This document shows positions 1 to 8,301 of a stretch of 19,932 bases of DNA, piece after piece (position 1 is the first letter of the stretch; the number at the start of each line of letters is the position of its first letter). The stretch spans positions 1-19,932 of the forward strand of contig JAGYMR010000027.1 in the NCBI GenBank assembly GCA_018400515.1. Reading direction: 5' to 3'. The position numbers and the translations under genes were made by a program. The DNA comes from Tangfeifania sp. Lineage in GTDB: Bacteria > Bacteroidota > Bacteroidia > Bacteroidales > Prolixibacteraceae. The notes beneath the pieces were generated by a model. The model was given only the letters and a program-made list of their open reading frames with translations, was not told the origin of the DNA and ran no database searches.

Positions 1-886
1 ACTCCCCGCTAAGCAATGAAATCCCCTCTCCGTTTAAAACGCGCACAAAAATGCCCCTCGATTGAGTGGAAGGGTCCACAAAATCGGATTTCCGGACAAC
101 AACGCCCTTTTTTAAGAATTCCCCATTCTTTGAATAAACATTCACCCGGTCTCCCTTCCGTATCCATTTGCTTTGCCCGTTTTTAACCGGCACTTCCACT
201 TCCAGCTGGTCCGTCCGTATCATGCGGGCAATTTGGCCACCGGTATTTACATAGGCCCCCACCTCGAAATTTACCTGCGTGAAGGTGCCGTTAAAGGGGG
301 CATATAACGAATGCCTGCTCAGGCGTTTTTCATCCTGCTTGATTCCGTAATATTCACTGAAAAGATTTCTGCTTGCCAGAAAGATCTTAAATTGCTCGCT
401 ATTTATTTCCGGCAGTTCCGGAAGGGGTTTTTCCATATCAATGTGATCAAAAAACAGCCGGAATGCCTGGTAACTTTCGGGAAAATCGACTTTTATGTCT
501 GCCAAAAGGGTGGTTATGGTTGTCAGAAACCGGCTTTTCCGGGCTTTTAGTGCAAGTTCGGCTTCATCCTTATAAATAGTGCCCAATAACTGTCCCTTTT
601 TGAAGGATGTTCCTTTGCGTAAAGCCACTTCCCCGGCTTCAATTTTTCCGGATGCCTCTGAAACCAGCATCACCTCATGGCTTGAGACAACGCGGCCTTC
701 CCGCCGAAGGGGTGAGACAATATCCGTATACCGGACCGTTTCCGTTTTAACAAACCGCTTGGTTCCGGCCTCAGGCCGGCGGGGGGGGTCCGGCTTCATT
801 GAAACAAATAATTTGGAAAGCGCTGCGGCTCCCCCCAGCAACACGGTAAGGGATACCACAACAAAAATAATTTTTCTCCAGCTCAT
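1..886 (-). CDS. RND efflux periplasmic adaptor (HlyD/MFP family), C-terminus beyond window
   Basis: I translated the minus strand from ATG at 884-886. It stays open for 295 codons to the window edge, so the C-terminal part is missing. The protein starts MSWRKIIFVVVSLTVLLGG, an N-terminal membrane anchor or signal (about residues 5-25), followed by a Pro/Arg-rich linker. Two lipoyl/barrel-sandwich halves can be seen at about residues 75-105 (GKIEAGEVALRKG, KKGQLLGTI) and 190-235 (LYAPFNGTFTQV, VGAYVNTGGQIARM). They flank a helical-hairpin region, and a beta-barrel domain follows (EVEVPVKNG). This is the layout of membrane-fusion proteins that link an inner-membrane RND pump to an outer-membrane channel. 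The pump gene would be expected downstream on the minus strand, outside the window. The substrate cannot be inferred. The start is supported by a strong promoter about 46 bases upstream. Family assignment is confident; subtype is not. Confidence 0.85.
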   Translation of the reverse strand, partial: MSWRKIIFVVVSLTVLLGGAAALSKLFVSMKPDPPRRPEAGTKRFVKTETVRYTDIVSPLRREGRVVSSHEVMLVSEASGKIEAGEVALRKGTSFKKGQLLGTIYKDEAELALKARKSRFLTTITTLLADIKVDFPESYQAFRLFFDHIDMEKPLPELPEINSEQFKIFLASRNLFSEYYGIKQDEKRLSRHSLYAPFNGTFTQVNFEVGAYVNTGGQIARMIRTDQLEVEVPVKNGQSKWIRKGDRVNVYSKNGEFLKKGVVVRKSDFVDPSTQSRGIFVRVLNGEGISLLSGE

Positions 887-931
887 AAACCGATGTTTAA
901 TTTTTCAATCTGAAAAAATAACAAATGATAT

Positions 932-963
932 CAAAAATAGTTGTCCAAAATTCTGCGGGCAAA
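932..963 (-). promoter_or_regulatory. Bacteroidota-type promoter for the efflux adaptor gene
   Basis: On the minus strand, TTTG (963-960) is followed after exactly 20 bases by TATTTTTG (939-932). This matches the Bacteroidota primary sigma consensus TTTG-N19-21-TAnnTTTG in both boxes. Transcription would start near 925-928, about 40 bases before the ATG at 886. It is the best promoter match in the window. Confidence 0.7.
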
Positions 964-1078
964 AGAATTAAAAAATGTTCAATAAATTTTATAACTTCAG
1001 ACAGAAAACCATTATTAAGGTTTAATTCATAACAAAAAGGATTCAGAAAAAAATAGGTCATCAAAGAAAAAGAAATAG

Positions 1079-1086
1079 TAACTTTA
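1079..1086 (+). promoter_or_regulatory. Possible -7 box for the nadB operon
   Basis: TAACTTTA matches TAnnTTTG except at the last base and lies 26 bases before the nadB ATG, in the divergent gap shared with the efflux adaptor. I see no good TTTG box 19-21 bases upstream, so this is a weak call. Some promoter must lie in 964-1112 if nadB and the following genes are one transcript. Confidence 0.35.
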
Positions 1087-1112
1087 CCGCGCGTTTTAAG
1101 GAAGTAATTTTC

Positions 1113-2684
1113 ATGCAAACATTTGAATTTGATACGGTTATCGTAGGAAGTGGCCTCGCAGGTCTCACGGCTGCCTACCATTCATCGAAATTCGGTTCAG
1201 TAGCTGTTATTACCAAATCGGAACTCGACACGAGCAATTCTTACTATGCACAGGGGGGCATTGCTGCAGCGGTTACCGATGAGGACTCACCCGGGCAACA
1301 CATGAATGACACTTTACTGGCGGGTCGTGGATTATGCGATGCAGATGCTGTAAAGATAATGGTTACTGAAGGAAGAGAGCGGGTTCAGGAGCTGATCGAG
1401 CTTGGGATGTTCTTCGACAAAAAAAACGGGGAGTACATTCTCGGTTTGGAGGGCGGACACAGCAAGCGCCGGATTCTGCATGCCGGCGGCGATGCCACGG
1501 GAAAAGAACTTACCTGTTTCATCCTGGAGAAAGTCAGGGAACAGCCTTCAGTGACGCCATTCGAATATACCGCTGTGGTCAAATTACTGAAAACAGGCCA
1601 GCGGGTTTCCGGCGTTCAGGCCCTTGATTTCAGGACCGGCGAAAACATTATATTTAAAACCAAAGCAGTCATTCTTGCGACAGGGGGCCTCTCCCGCCTG
1701 TTTGAACGTACGACCAATCCACACACAGCCACCGGCGACGGAATTGCTATGGCCTATGAAGCGGGGGCAGAAATCGCGGATATCGAATTCATTCAGTTTC
1801 ATCCTTCGGCTTTGTATATTCCGGGAAAAGAAGCTTATTTGATCAGTGAGGCTGTGCGGGGGGAAGGCGCCTGGCTGCTGGATCATCAGGGGAATCGATT
1901 TATGAAGAAGATCCATCCCCTGGCGGAACTGGCTCCGCGCGATGTGGTTGCTTTCAGTATTTTCAAACAAATCAGGGACTCCGGTAAAAAATTTATTTAC
2001 CTTTCACTTCAGCACCTGGATGCCGAAAAAATAAAAACCCGGTTTCACCATATTTACCAGCATCTGAAAGCCCTGGGGTTTGACATGACAAAAGACCTTT
2101 TGCCTGTCGCCCCGGCAGCCCATTACATGGTGGGAGGAATAAAAACCAATCTCCATGCCGAAACCAATGTGAAAGGTCTTTTTGCCTGCGGGGAAGCAGC
2201 TTCCACAGGGGTTATGGGAGCCAATCGCCTTGCAAGCAATTCGTTACTCGAATGTCTTGTTTTTGGGAAAAGGGCGAGCGAATACTCTTCAAACCTTGGC
2301 TGGTCTGAAAGCGATCTCCCTGAAACACTCCCTGTAAAGATCAGCCGGCAAAATGAACCCATTTTTCTCTCGGTGCAAAATGAGATTGCTTCAAATATGT
2401 CGAAATACCTGGGAATCGTAAGATCTGCAGAAGGGATGAAGAGAGCAGTTGAAAAATTCCGGGCCATCGCCGAAAAATACCATGACCCAGGGAACGAATA
2501 CAATCTTTGGAAAATAAAAAACAGTGCCATTATCTGCCAGCTGATTGCCCATGCTGCCCTCACCAGAGAAGAGAGCAGGGGAGGACAAATACGCAGTGAT
2601 TTTCCGGAAGAAAACCCGGATTTTAAAGTTCATATCATTCAGCAAAAAGATAAAAAAATTCATTTTGAACCTGTTAGAAATTAG
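1113..2684 (+). CDS. nadB: L-aspartate oxidase
   Basis: The enzyme oxidises L-aspartate to iminoaspartate with an FAD cofactor. This is the first step of de novo NAD synthesis; NadA then makes quinolinate from the product. At 523 aa it has the usual length. It belongs to the succinate dehydrogenase/fumarate reductase flavoprotein family. Visible motifs are the N-terminal dinucleotide fold GSGLAGLTAAY (about residues 12-22), SYYAQGGIAAA, the substrate region GGHSKRRILHAGGDATG, RTTNPHTATGDGIAMA, the block around FIQFHPSAL, EAVRGEGAWL, and PAAHYMVGGIKT followed by GLFACGEAASTGVMGANRLASNS. The C-terminal helical domain is present (ALTREESRGGQIRSDFP). The start is the ATG at 1113. nadC begins 8 bases after the stop and is certainly co-transcribed. 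nadA is not in the window. Confidence 0.96.
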   Translation: MQTFEFDTVIVGSGLAGLTAAYHSSKFGSVAVITKSELDTSNSYYAQGGIAAAVTDEDSPGQHMNDTLLAGRGLCDADAVKIMVTEGRERVQELIELGMFFDKKNGEYILGLEGGHSKRRILHAGGDATGKELTCFILEKVREQPSVTPFEYTAVVKLLKTGQRVSGVQALDFRTGENIIFKTKAVILATGGLSRLFERTTNPHTATGDGIAMAYEAGAEIADIEFIQFHPSALYIPGKEAYLISEAVRGEGAWLLDHQGNRFMKKIHPLAELAPRDVVAFSIFKQIRDSGKKFIYLSLQHLDAEKIKTRFHHIYQHLKALGFDMTKDLLPVAPAAHYMVGGIKTNLHAETNVKGLFACGEAASTGVMGANRLASNSLLECLVFGKRASEYSSNLGWSESDLPETLPVKISRQNEPIFLSVQNEIASNMSKYLGIVRSAEGMKRAVEKFRAIAEKYHDPGNEYNLWKIKNSAIICQLIAHAALTREESRGGQIRSDFPEENPDFKVHIIQQKDKKIHFEPVRN

Positions 2685-2692
2685 TCTGCATT

Positions 2693-3538
2693 ATGATGGA
2701 TGAAAAAACATTAAAATCGGCCGAAGTATTGTTTGATCTTGCTTTTGCGGAAGACATCGGTGACGGGGATATAACCACCAACAACCTGGTCCCTCCAGAC
2801 ACCAATAAAACAGCCATTCTGGTTGCGAAGAAGGAAGGGGTCATCGCCGGCCTGCCTGTAGCGGAAATGGTTTTCAGAAAGTTCGATCCTGCCATTGAAT
2901 GGAATGAAAAAATTCCCGACGGAAGCCATGTGTCGCCCGGTGATATTCTGGTGGAATTCTCCGGAAACTACCGGGCCTTGCTCACCGGGGAGCGAAAAGC
3001 GCTGAATTTTTTACAGCGCCTTTCGGGCATCGCCACCTTTGCCAGCAAATGCATGAAAGAGGTGGAAGGCCATGACGTTGAAATACTGGATACACGAAAA
3101 ACCCTCCCCGGGTACCGCCATCTTGACAAATATGCCGTTCGAATGGGAGGCGGTTCCAATCACCGCTTCGGATTGTACGACATGGTGATGATCAAGGATA
3201 ACCATATCAAGGTGGCCGGCGGGATTCGTGAAGCCGTTCAGGCCATCCGGGCCAAAATTCCCAAAAGCATTAAAATAGAGGTGGAAACCACGACCCTGGA
3301 GCAGGTACAGGAAGCGCTCGATGCAGATGTCGACATTGTCATGCTGGACAATATGAGTTCAAAGATGATGAAAGAAGCGGTATCCCTGATCGACCGGCGG
3401 GCAAAAATTGAAGCTTCGGGGAACATGACCCTGAAGCGGATCCGGAAAGTAGCATCTACCGGCGTGAATTACATCTCCATTGGTGCCCTGACCCATTCGG
3501 TGAAAGCACTCGACATCAGCCAACAAATCGTTTCGTAA
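2693..3538 (+). CDS. nadC: Nicotinate-nucleotide pyrophosphorylase (carboxylating), quinolinate phosphoribosyltransferase
   Basis: It converts quinolinate and PRPP to nicotinate mononucleotide, CO2 and pyrophosphate, the step after NadB/NadA in de novo NAD synthesis. The 281 aa length is normal. Motifs include EDIGDGDITT near residue 20, LNFLQRLSGIAT, the phosphate/quinolinate-binding DTRKTLPGYRHLDKYAV from residue 133, GGGSNHR, KDNHI at 168-172, IEVET, and VDIVMLDNM with EASGNM and ISIGALTHS near the C-terminus. The start has two adjacent ATG codons (2693 and 2696); the first is used here, but the second is equally possible and changes only one residue. It lies between nadB (8-base gap) and coaX (1-base gap), which suggests translational coupling. 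Confidence 0.96.
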   Translation: MMDEKTLKSAEVLFDLAFAEDIGDGDITTNNLVPPDTNKTAILVAKKEGVIAGLPVAEMVFRKFDPAIEWNEKIPDGSHVSPGDILVEFSGNYRALLTGERKALNFLQRLSGIATFASKCMKEVEGHDVEILDTRKTLPGYRHLDKYAVRMGGGSNHRFGLYDMVMIKDNHIKVAGGIREAVQAIRAKIPKSIKIEVETTTLEQVQEALDADVDIVMLDNMSSKMMKEAVSLIDRRAKIEASGNMTLKRIRKVASTGVNYISIGALTHSVKALDISQQIVS

Positions 3539-3539
3539 A

Positions 3540-4271
3540 ATGAACCTGGTCATCGATATCGGAAATACACGTACCAAATTTTCGGTTTTCAGCAGGGGAG
3601 AGCTGGTCATTACAGTTCCGGTGGATGATTTCAGGCCCGAATTTGCCGACCTTCTGAAAAAAGAACACCCTTCCCTCCGGCAAGCCATCCTCTCTTCAGT
3701 AAAAGATATTCCGGAGAATTTTAAAAAAAAACTGGAAAATACTTTTGATACTTTCATTGAATTAACGGAAGATACAGCGCTTCCCATCGAAAACTGCTAC
3801 CAATCCAAAGAGACCCTCGGAAAAGACCGGCTGGCTGCGGTTGTCGGGGCCTTCTATCTTTATCCGGGCCACCCTGTCCTGGTCATTGATGCCGGCACGG
3901 CCATTACCTATGACATCCTGAATAAACAGGGGCAATACCTTGGAGGAAATATTTCGCCCGGGCTGGAAATGCGTTTCAAAGCGCTGCACCAACTCACCGG
4001 TCGGTTGCCCTTGATTCCTCCGGGAAAAACGGAAGGACTTTTCGGCAGGACTACCGAAGAGGCCATCAGATCAGGCGTTCAGCAGGGGATCATCTTTGAA
4101 ACAGACAGAACCATTGATGCTTTTAAAGAAATTTATAGAAATTTAAAAATTATTATTACCGGTGGTGATGCCAATTTTTTTGATATGAAATTAAAAAATT
4201 CTTTCTTTGTACATTTCAATTTAACAGCCTTCGGGTTAAACCGTATATTAGAATATAATGGGGAGAATTAG
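3540..4271 (+). CDS. coaX: Type III pantothenate kinase
   Basis: It phosphorylates pantothenate with ATP, the first committed step of coenzyme A synthesis. Type III enzymes belong to the ASKHA (actin-like) ATPase fold and are normally insensitive to CoA feedback. Family motifs are visible: the phosphate-binding IDIGNTRTKF near the start (Asp6), GKDRLAAVVGA mid-protein, VIDAGTAITYD (Asp117), GGNISPGLEMRF and ITGGDA near the C-terminus. Length is 243 aa, typical. The ATG lies one base after the nadC stop, and the end overlaps the next gene by 14 bases, so it sits inside a translationally coupled operon. Placement directly after nadC puts NAD and CoA synthesis under shared control. Confidence 0.95.
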   Translation: MNLVIDIGNTRTKFSVFSRGELVITVPVDDFRPEFADLLKKEHPSLRQAILSSVKDIPENFKKKLENTFDTFIELTEDTALPIENCYQSKETLGKDRLAAVVGAFYLYPGHPVLVIDAGTAITYDILNKQGQYLGGNISPGLEMRFKALHQLTGRLPLIPPGKTEGLFGRTTEEAIRSGVQQGIIFETDRTIDAFKEIYRNLKIIITGGDANFFDMKLKNSFFVHFNLTAFGLNRILEYNGEN

Positions 4272-5559
4272 ACGCGTATTTTTGCTGGCCGGCTTTGTTT
4301 TCTTACCGGCCCTGCTTTTTGCACAATTTAATAACAACACGACATCACCATATTCAAGGTTTGGACTGGGCGATCTTCAGCCCTACAGCTTTGGCCGTAC
4401 AACCGGCATGGGGGGAGCCTCCCTGGCCAGTCGCAGCGGCCGGCAGATCAACACTTCCAACCCGGCATCCTACACGGCGGTCGACTCATTGGTCTTTCTG
4501 TTTGAATTTGGCATCAACGGGAAATTTTCCAGTTACACCAACGATATTGCCCGGATGGAGGCGAATGACGTCAATTTCAGGTACTTTGCCCTGAATTTTC
4601 AAATCACTAACTGGCTGGCGACAAGCATGGGACTGACCCCTTACTCCGATGTGGGGTATGATGTTGAAATTACCCAGAACATTGAAAATACCGGGGATGT
4701 GCTTTTCAATTATTTCGGCGAGGGATCCCTTTCGAAAGCGTTTGTAGGATTTGCCGTGGAACCGGTTAAAAATGTCTCGGTCGGAGCAAACCTCCACTAT
4801 TTATTCGGACGGCTGACCCGGAATGCAGAGGTATATTTCCTCGAATCCAGCGATTTTTATAACCTTCAAAAGTACGAAAGCATCCGGCTGCGCAATTTTA
4901 ATTTTGACTATGGCGTGCAGGCAACCCTCCCTCTTCAGGAAGAACGGTCGGTCACTTTTGCCGCTACCCTGCAGAATAAACCCACCTACAAATCTTTTTA
5001 TTCCGACCTCACGCAAAAAAACATCTCATCGCAGAACAATACCGACCTGGATACCCTGAATTACCAGGACATGGATGAATTTCCCATGGAATTCCCGCTC
5101 AGTTATGGATTTGGGATATCTTACGTAAAAGAGAACAGCCTGGAGGTCAATTTGGATTATTTCCACCAATCATGGGGAGAAGCCGGCTTTTTTGAAGACC
5201 AAAATGCTATTTTACCCAATTTGAAAGAGAATTTAACAAATTTAAATAGATTTGCAGTGGGGGCTGAATGGATCCCGGACCGTTTCTCGATCAGAAGTTA
5301 TCTGAGCAGGATCGCCTACCGGGCCGGATTTAAGTTTGAAAAATCCTATCTTAAGATTAATAATCACCAGCTTAATGATTTTGGCATAAGTTTTGGAGTA
5401 GGGTTACCAGTGGTCCGGTCCAGTTCAACAATAAATATTTCTGCGGAAATTGGAAGAAGAGGAACAAAAAAATACGATCTCGTTCTTGAAAATTATGCCC
5501 GGTTCAACCTCAGCTTTAATCTGTTTGATATTTGGTTCCGGCAACGAAAATTTGAATAA
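4258..5559 (+). CDS. Outer-membrane beta-barrel protein, FadL/OMPP1-like, Bacteroidota-conserved
   Basis: The 433 aa product has a clear signal peptide (RRVFLLAGFVFLPALLFA, cleavage probably before QFNNN). After it come SPYSRFGLGD, GMGGASLAS and NTSNPASYTAVDSL, a pattern like the N-terminus of FadL-type transporters, where a conserved NPA segment precedes the barrel. The rest alternates polar and hydrophobic residues with many aromatic residues, as expected for about 14 beta strands. Homologues in the phylum are usually annotated as hypothetical or OMPP1/FadL/TodX-like, and the substrate is unknown. The ATG lies inside the 3' end of coaX (14-base overlap), which fixes both the start and the coupling. 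Localisation is confident from the signal peptide and barrel pattern; the transport role is inference. Confidence 0.72.
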   Translation: MGRIRRVFLLAGFVFLPALLFAQFNNNTTSPYSRFGLGDLQPYSFGRTTGMGGASLASRSGRQINTSNPASYTAVDSLVFLFEFGINGKFSSYTNDIARMEANDVNFRYFALNFQITNWLATSMGLTPYSDVGYDVEITQNIENTGDVLFNYFGEGSLSKAFVGFAVEPVKNVSVGANLHYLFGRLTRNAEVYFLESSDFYNLQKYESIRLRNFNFDYGVQATLPLQEERSVTFAATLQNKPTYKSFYSDLTQKNISSQNNTDLDTLNYQDMDEFPMEFPLSYGFGISYVKENSLEVNLDYFHQSWGEAGFFEDQNAILPNLKENLTNLNRFAVGAEWIPDRFSIRSYLSRIAYRAGFKFEKSYLKINNHQLNDFGISFGVGLPVVRSSSTINISAEIGRRGTKKYDLVLENYARFNLSFNLFDIWFRQRKFE

Positions 5560-5592
5560 ATTAAACAACGATTACAATTAATAATTATAACT

Positions 5593-7248
5593 ATGAAAGC
5601 TGTTTTTCAGAAGATTCTCTTAGTTGCCTCGGTTGCTTTAATCGCTGCAACCAGCTTGAAGGCACAAGATAGAATTATCAGAGGAACCGTCTACCGAGAC
5701 GGAAAGCCCGCTGCAGGCATTACGGTGGAAGCCCACCGCGGGGGCTCAATGATGACCAGTTTTGACGGGAAGTATGAAGTGGAGGCCCATGAAAAGACGA
5801 AATGGCTGAAATTTACCTACCTCAATGAAACAAAAAAACTGGATGACATTGATGAAAAATCGGGCAATGTGTTTGATTTTGCCTTTACCGGAGAAATACC
5901 CTCCCAAAAAGAAGAAGGCGGAGAAGAGGGAAGCGGGAATGTGGTCCTCAAAACCGCAGAAGAGCTCATTCGTGATCAAAATAAAGACTTTATGAATGAG
6001 CTGTCGTTGTTTACCGAATTCTATAAGCAGGAAAATTATGATTCGGCACTGCCCCACTGGAAAACGCTTTTCAAAAAGTATCCGAAATCGACCAAAAACA
6101 TTTACATCCGGGGCGCCAATATTTATGAGAAACGCATTGAAAACGCTGATAACAAAGAAGAGAGAAATGAGTACATCGATCAGTTAATGAAGATATACGA
6201 TCAGCGGATCAAATATTTCAATCAGGAGGGCTATGTGCTGGGCAGAAAAGCTACCTCCTGGCTGGAGTATAAACTAAATGCTCCGGAACCTCCTGAAGGC
6301 GAAGCATTGAAAGAAACAATGAAAAAAGGCTATGAATGGTTAAACCAATCCATAGAAAAAAAGCAAAACGAAACAGAATTGCCTGTATTTGTTCTTTTAA
6401 TGCAAACCACCCGGTCACTGTTTAAACTGGGAGAACTTCCCAAGGAGGCCGTGGTAAGGAACTATGAAAAATGCAATTCATGCCTGGACAATGCCCTCAA
6501 GGAATCCGGAGGCGATGACCAGGAACTGGCGAATGATGTTAATAAAGTAAAAAATTATATCGAAAAGATATTTGGTTCCTCCGGGGCAGCAGATTGTGAC
6601 GCGCTGGTGGGTATTTACACTCCGCAGTTTGAAGAGAACAAAGACGATGCAGAATTTATAAAGAACATGTTGCGCCGGCTGGGGAACGCAGATTGTGAGG
6701 AGAGTCCCCTGTTCTCACAGGCCACCGAAAGGCTTTATGAACTTGATCCATCCGCTGAAGCTGCATTTAACATGGCAAGAAGGTATGTGGAACGGGGAGA
6801 GACCGAAAAAGCCAAAAATTATTACAAGCAGGCCATGGAGCAGGAGACGGATGAAGAACTTCTTGTCAATTACTACTACGAATATGCTTTCTTTATCTTT
6901 GCAAAGGAAAACGCCCTGAGAGAGGCACGGGAGTATGCCCGTAAAGCACTGGAGATCAACCCAGAACATTGCGAATCGTTAATGCTTATCGGCGATATTT
7001 ATACCGCCGCCAGCAGTTCCTTTGGTGAAGATGATTTTGAAAAGTCCACGGTCTTCTGGCTGGCCGTTGATTACTTTGAGCGTGCCCGCCGGGCCGGACA
7101 GGACTGCGCTGTGGATGCAGCCCGTAAAGCATCGACTTACAGGAAATACTTCCCCAACAAAGAGGAGGCATTTTTCCGCGATATCCAGGAAGGACAGACA
7201 TATAAAGTGGGAGGCTGGATCAATGAATCAACCAAAGTCAGGTTCTGA
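5593..7248 (+). CDS. Secreted TPR protein with N-terminal carboxypeptidase-regulatory-like domain
   Basis: The 551 aa product begins with a signal peptide (KILLVASVALIAATSLKA, cut before QDRI). A small beta-sandwich follows at about residues 25-100 (IRGTVYRDGKPAAGITVEA, FDGKYEVEA, KWLKFTYL), resembling CarboxypepD_reg-like domains of Bacteroidota surface proteins. From about residue 130 to 520 there are helical repeats of TPR type, for example YDSALPHWKTLFKKYPKS, AAFNMARRYVERGETEKAKNY and AREYARKALEINPEHCESLM. Several cysteine pairs (NSC, ADC) are scattered through it. The end KVGGWINESTKVRF looks conserved in homologues I recall beside lptC. The exact role is unknown; a periplasmic scaffold linked to envelope biogenesis is inference from its neighbours. 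The gap to the preceding gene is 33 bases, with no terminator. Confidence 0.75.
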   Translation: MKAVFQKILLVASVALIAATSLKAQDRIIRGTVYRDGKPAAGITVEAHRGGSMMTSFDGKYEVEAHEKTKWLKFTYLNETKKLDDIDEKSGNVFDFAFTGEIPSQKEEGGEEGSGNVVLKTAEELIRDQNKDFMNELSLFTEFYKQENYDSALPHWKTLFKKYPKSTKNIYIRGANIYEKRIENADNKEERNEYIDQLMKIYDQRIKYFNQEGYVLGRKATSWLEYKLNAPEPPEGEALKETMKKGYEWLNQSIEKKQNETELPVFVLLMQTTRSLFKLGELPKEAVVRNYEKCNSCLDNALKESGGDDQELANDVNKVKNYIEKIFGSSGAADCDALVGIYTPQFEENKDDAEFIKNMLRRLGNADCEESPLFSQATERLYELDPSAEAAFNMARRYVERGETEKAKNYYKQAMEQETDEELLVNYYYEYAFFIFAKENALREAREYARKALEINPEHCESLMLIGDIYTAASSSFGEDDFEKSTVFWLAVDYFERARRAGQDCAVDAARKASTYRKYFPNKEEAFFRDIQEGQTYKVGGWINESTKVRF

Positions 7249-7951
7249 AAAACATCTTTTGTCACACATAAAAAAAATTGCAGCCCTTTTTGCCGGGGCT
7301 GCAATTGTTTTTTTCAGCTGTAAAAACGATCTGGAAAAGATCAAACCCTTCATATCCCCCGAAAACCTTCCCCAGCAGGAGGCAATCAATTTTGAAACGC
7401 TCTATACCGACAGCGGCGAAGTGCGGTTCTTCCTGAAAGCCCCGAAACTGTTACGTTTTGAATCGGAAGGAAAACCCTATGTGGAATTCCCGGAAGGCAT
7501 CCAACTGATAAAATACAATGATCAGCAGGAGATCGTATCCAGCATCACGGCGGATTATGCCAAACAATATGAGAAAGAAGACAAATGGGAGGCAAAAAAC
7601 AACGTCATTGCCACCAATGCGCAGGGGGATACGCTCAAGACGGAACACCTCATCTGGGAAGAAAAAACAGAAAAAATTCACACCGAGGAGTTTGTGAAAA
7701 TTATCCGCCCGGACCAAATAATTACGGGCATCGGGTTCCAATCCGACCAGTCCCTGGAAAACTGGCGGATTAAAGATCCCAAAGGGACGATCTACATCGA
7801 TCTTGAAGAAAACAGTCAAAACGCAGCCGACACATTAAATCCAGCGAAAAAACCGGCAAAAAAGGAAGAAATTAAAAAGGGAACCCAAAAACCTGTTAAC
7901 GGGAAACCCCTTCAACTGAAAAAAGACAACCTGCCCCGCCTGTCAAAATAA
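7223..7951 (+). CDS. lptC: LPS export periplasmic lipoprotein LptC
   Basis: LptC hands lipopolysaccharide from the inner-membrane LptBFG transporter to the periplasmic LptA bridge. The frame is open from 7022, but I choose ATG 7223 because GGGAGG (7209-7214) lies 8 bases before it and because translation from there gives a short basic N-terminus, a hydrophobic stretch (IAALFAGAAIVFF) and a lipobox ending at Cys33 (FFSC). The body fits the LptC fold (DUF1239): NFETLYTDSGEVRFFLKAPKLL, FPEGIQL, ITADYAKQY, NNVIATNAQGDTLKTEHLIWEEK, IITGIGFQSDQSLENWRIKDPKGTI are seen in order. The last 45 or so residues are a Lys/Pro-rich extension that is probably disordered. It overlaps the TPR gene by 26 bases. 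The product is 242 aa. Confidence 0.87.
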   Translation: MNQPKSGSEKHLLSHIKKIAALFAGAAIVFFSCKNDLEKIKPFISPENLPQQEAINFETLYTDSGEVRFFLKAPKLLRFESEGKPYVEFPEGIQLIKYNDQQEIVSSITADYAKQYEKEDKWEAKNNVIATNAQGDTLKTEHLIWEEKTEKIHTEEFVKIIRPDQIITGIGFQSDQSLENWRIKDPKGTIYIDLEENSQNAADTLNPAKKPAKKEEIKKGTQKPVNGKPLQLKKDNLPRLSK

Positions 7952-7969
7952 ATCCTCCGGGAAATTCTC

Positions 7970-8031
7970 TTCAGCCCCACGAACTTTTCCAGTTGGCTGA
8001 AAAAAGTGAACAAAAAATCCACCGCTTTTTT
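7970..8031 (+). terminator. Possible terminator after lptC
   Basis: TTCAGCC (7970-7976) pairs perfectly with GGCTGAA (7995-8001), with an inner AACT/AGTT stem and a short bulge. Immediately after it, AAAAAAG (8000-8006) can pair with CTTTTTT (8025-8031). Neither is a textbook GC-stem plus T-run, so this is a moderate call. It is the only hairpin-rich segment between lptC and the isomerase gene. Confidence 0.4.
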
Positions 8032-8219
8032 ATTCATGTGTTTATAATTGTTTATTTTCTATGGGAACACATGGAACTTGCATTCATTTTATTTATCTCA
8101 TTCAATCGTCTATTTTAGCTGTGCCCGATAGAATTCGGAAGTTCTTTTCGATAGAATGCTTACGCATTTCAATAAAATTCGCAAGCTCATTTTTCTTTTG
8201 TGATTATAAATCATGCTTG

Positions 8220-8252
8220 TTTCATGGTTTCTTTCGAAAATTATTATCTTCG
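8220..8252 (+). promoter_or_regulatory. Possible promoter for the peptidyl-prolyl isomerase gene
   Basis: TATCTTCG (8245-8252) fits TAnnTTTG with one mismatch, and TTTC (8220-8223) lies 21 bases upstream in the -33 position with one mismatch. The predicted start of transcription, near 8258, leaves a leader of about 40 bases before the ATG at 8302. Confidence 0.35.
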
Positions 8253-8301
8253 TAGCTCGAAAAATTTTACGTATTATATGTATTAAAAGAACTATAAATC
8301 A

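Larger units (their letters stand above)
7952..8301. other. Noncoding gap between lptC and the isomerase gene
   Basis: This 350-base stretch is visibly A+T-richer than the flanking genes. Its left part holds inverted repeats that may end the lptC transcript (7970-8031), and its right end holds a possible promoter (8220-8252). A 64-codon open frame at 8061-8255 has no recognisable domain and a composition unlike protein-coding DNA here. In several Bacteroidota I recall a CNNM/CorC-type membrane protein gene at this position; no trace of one is visible. Confidence 0.6.

Noticed and set aside
579..971. Plus-strand 130-codon frame
   Set aside because: It is antisense to the efflux adaptor gene, which has clear family motifs and its own promoter.
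7022..7222. In-frame 67-codon N-terminal extension of lptC
   Set aside because: It lies wholly within the TPR gene; the ATG at 7223 has a ribosome site and yields a proper lipoprotein signal.
8061..8255. 64-codon open frame between lptC and the isomerase gene
   Set aside because: It is Phe/Ser/Ile-rich with no recognisable domain, has no ribosome site, and runs into the predicted promoter; it looks like chance in A+T-rich DNA.
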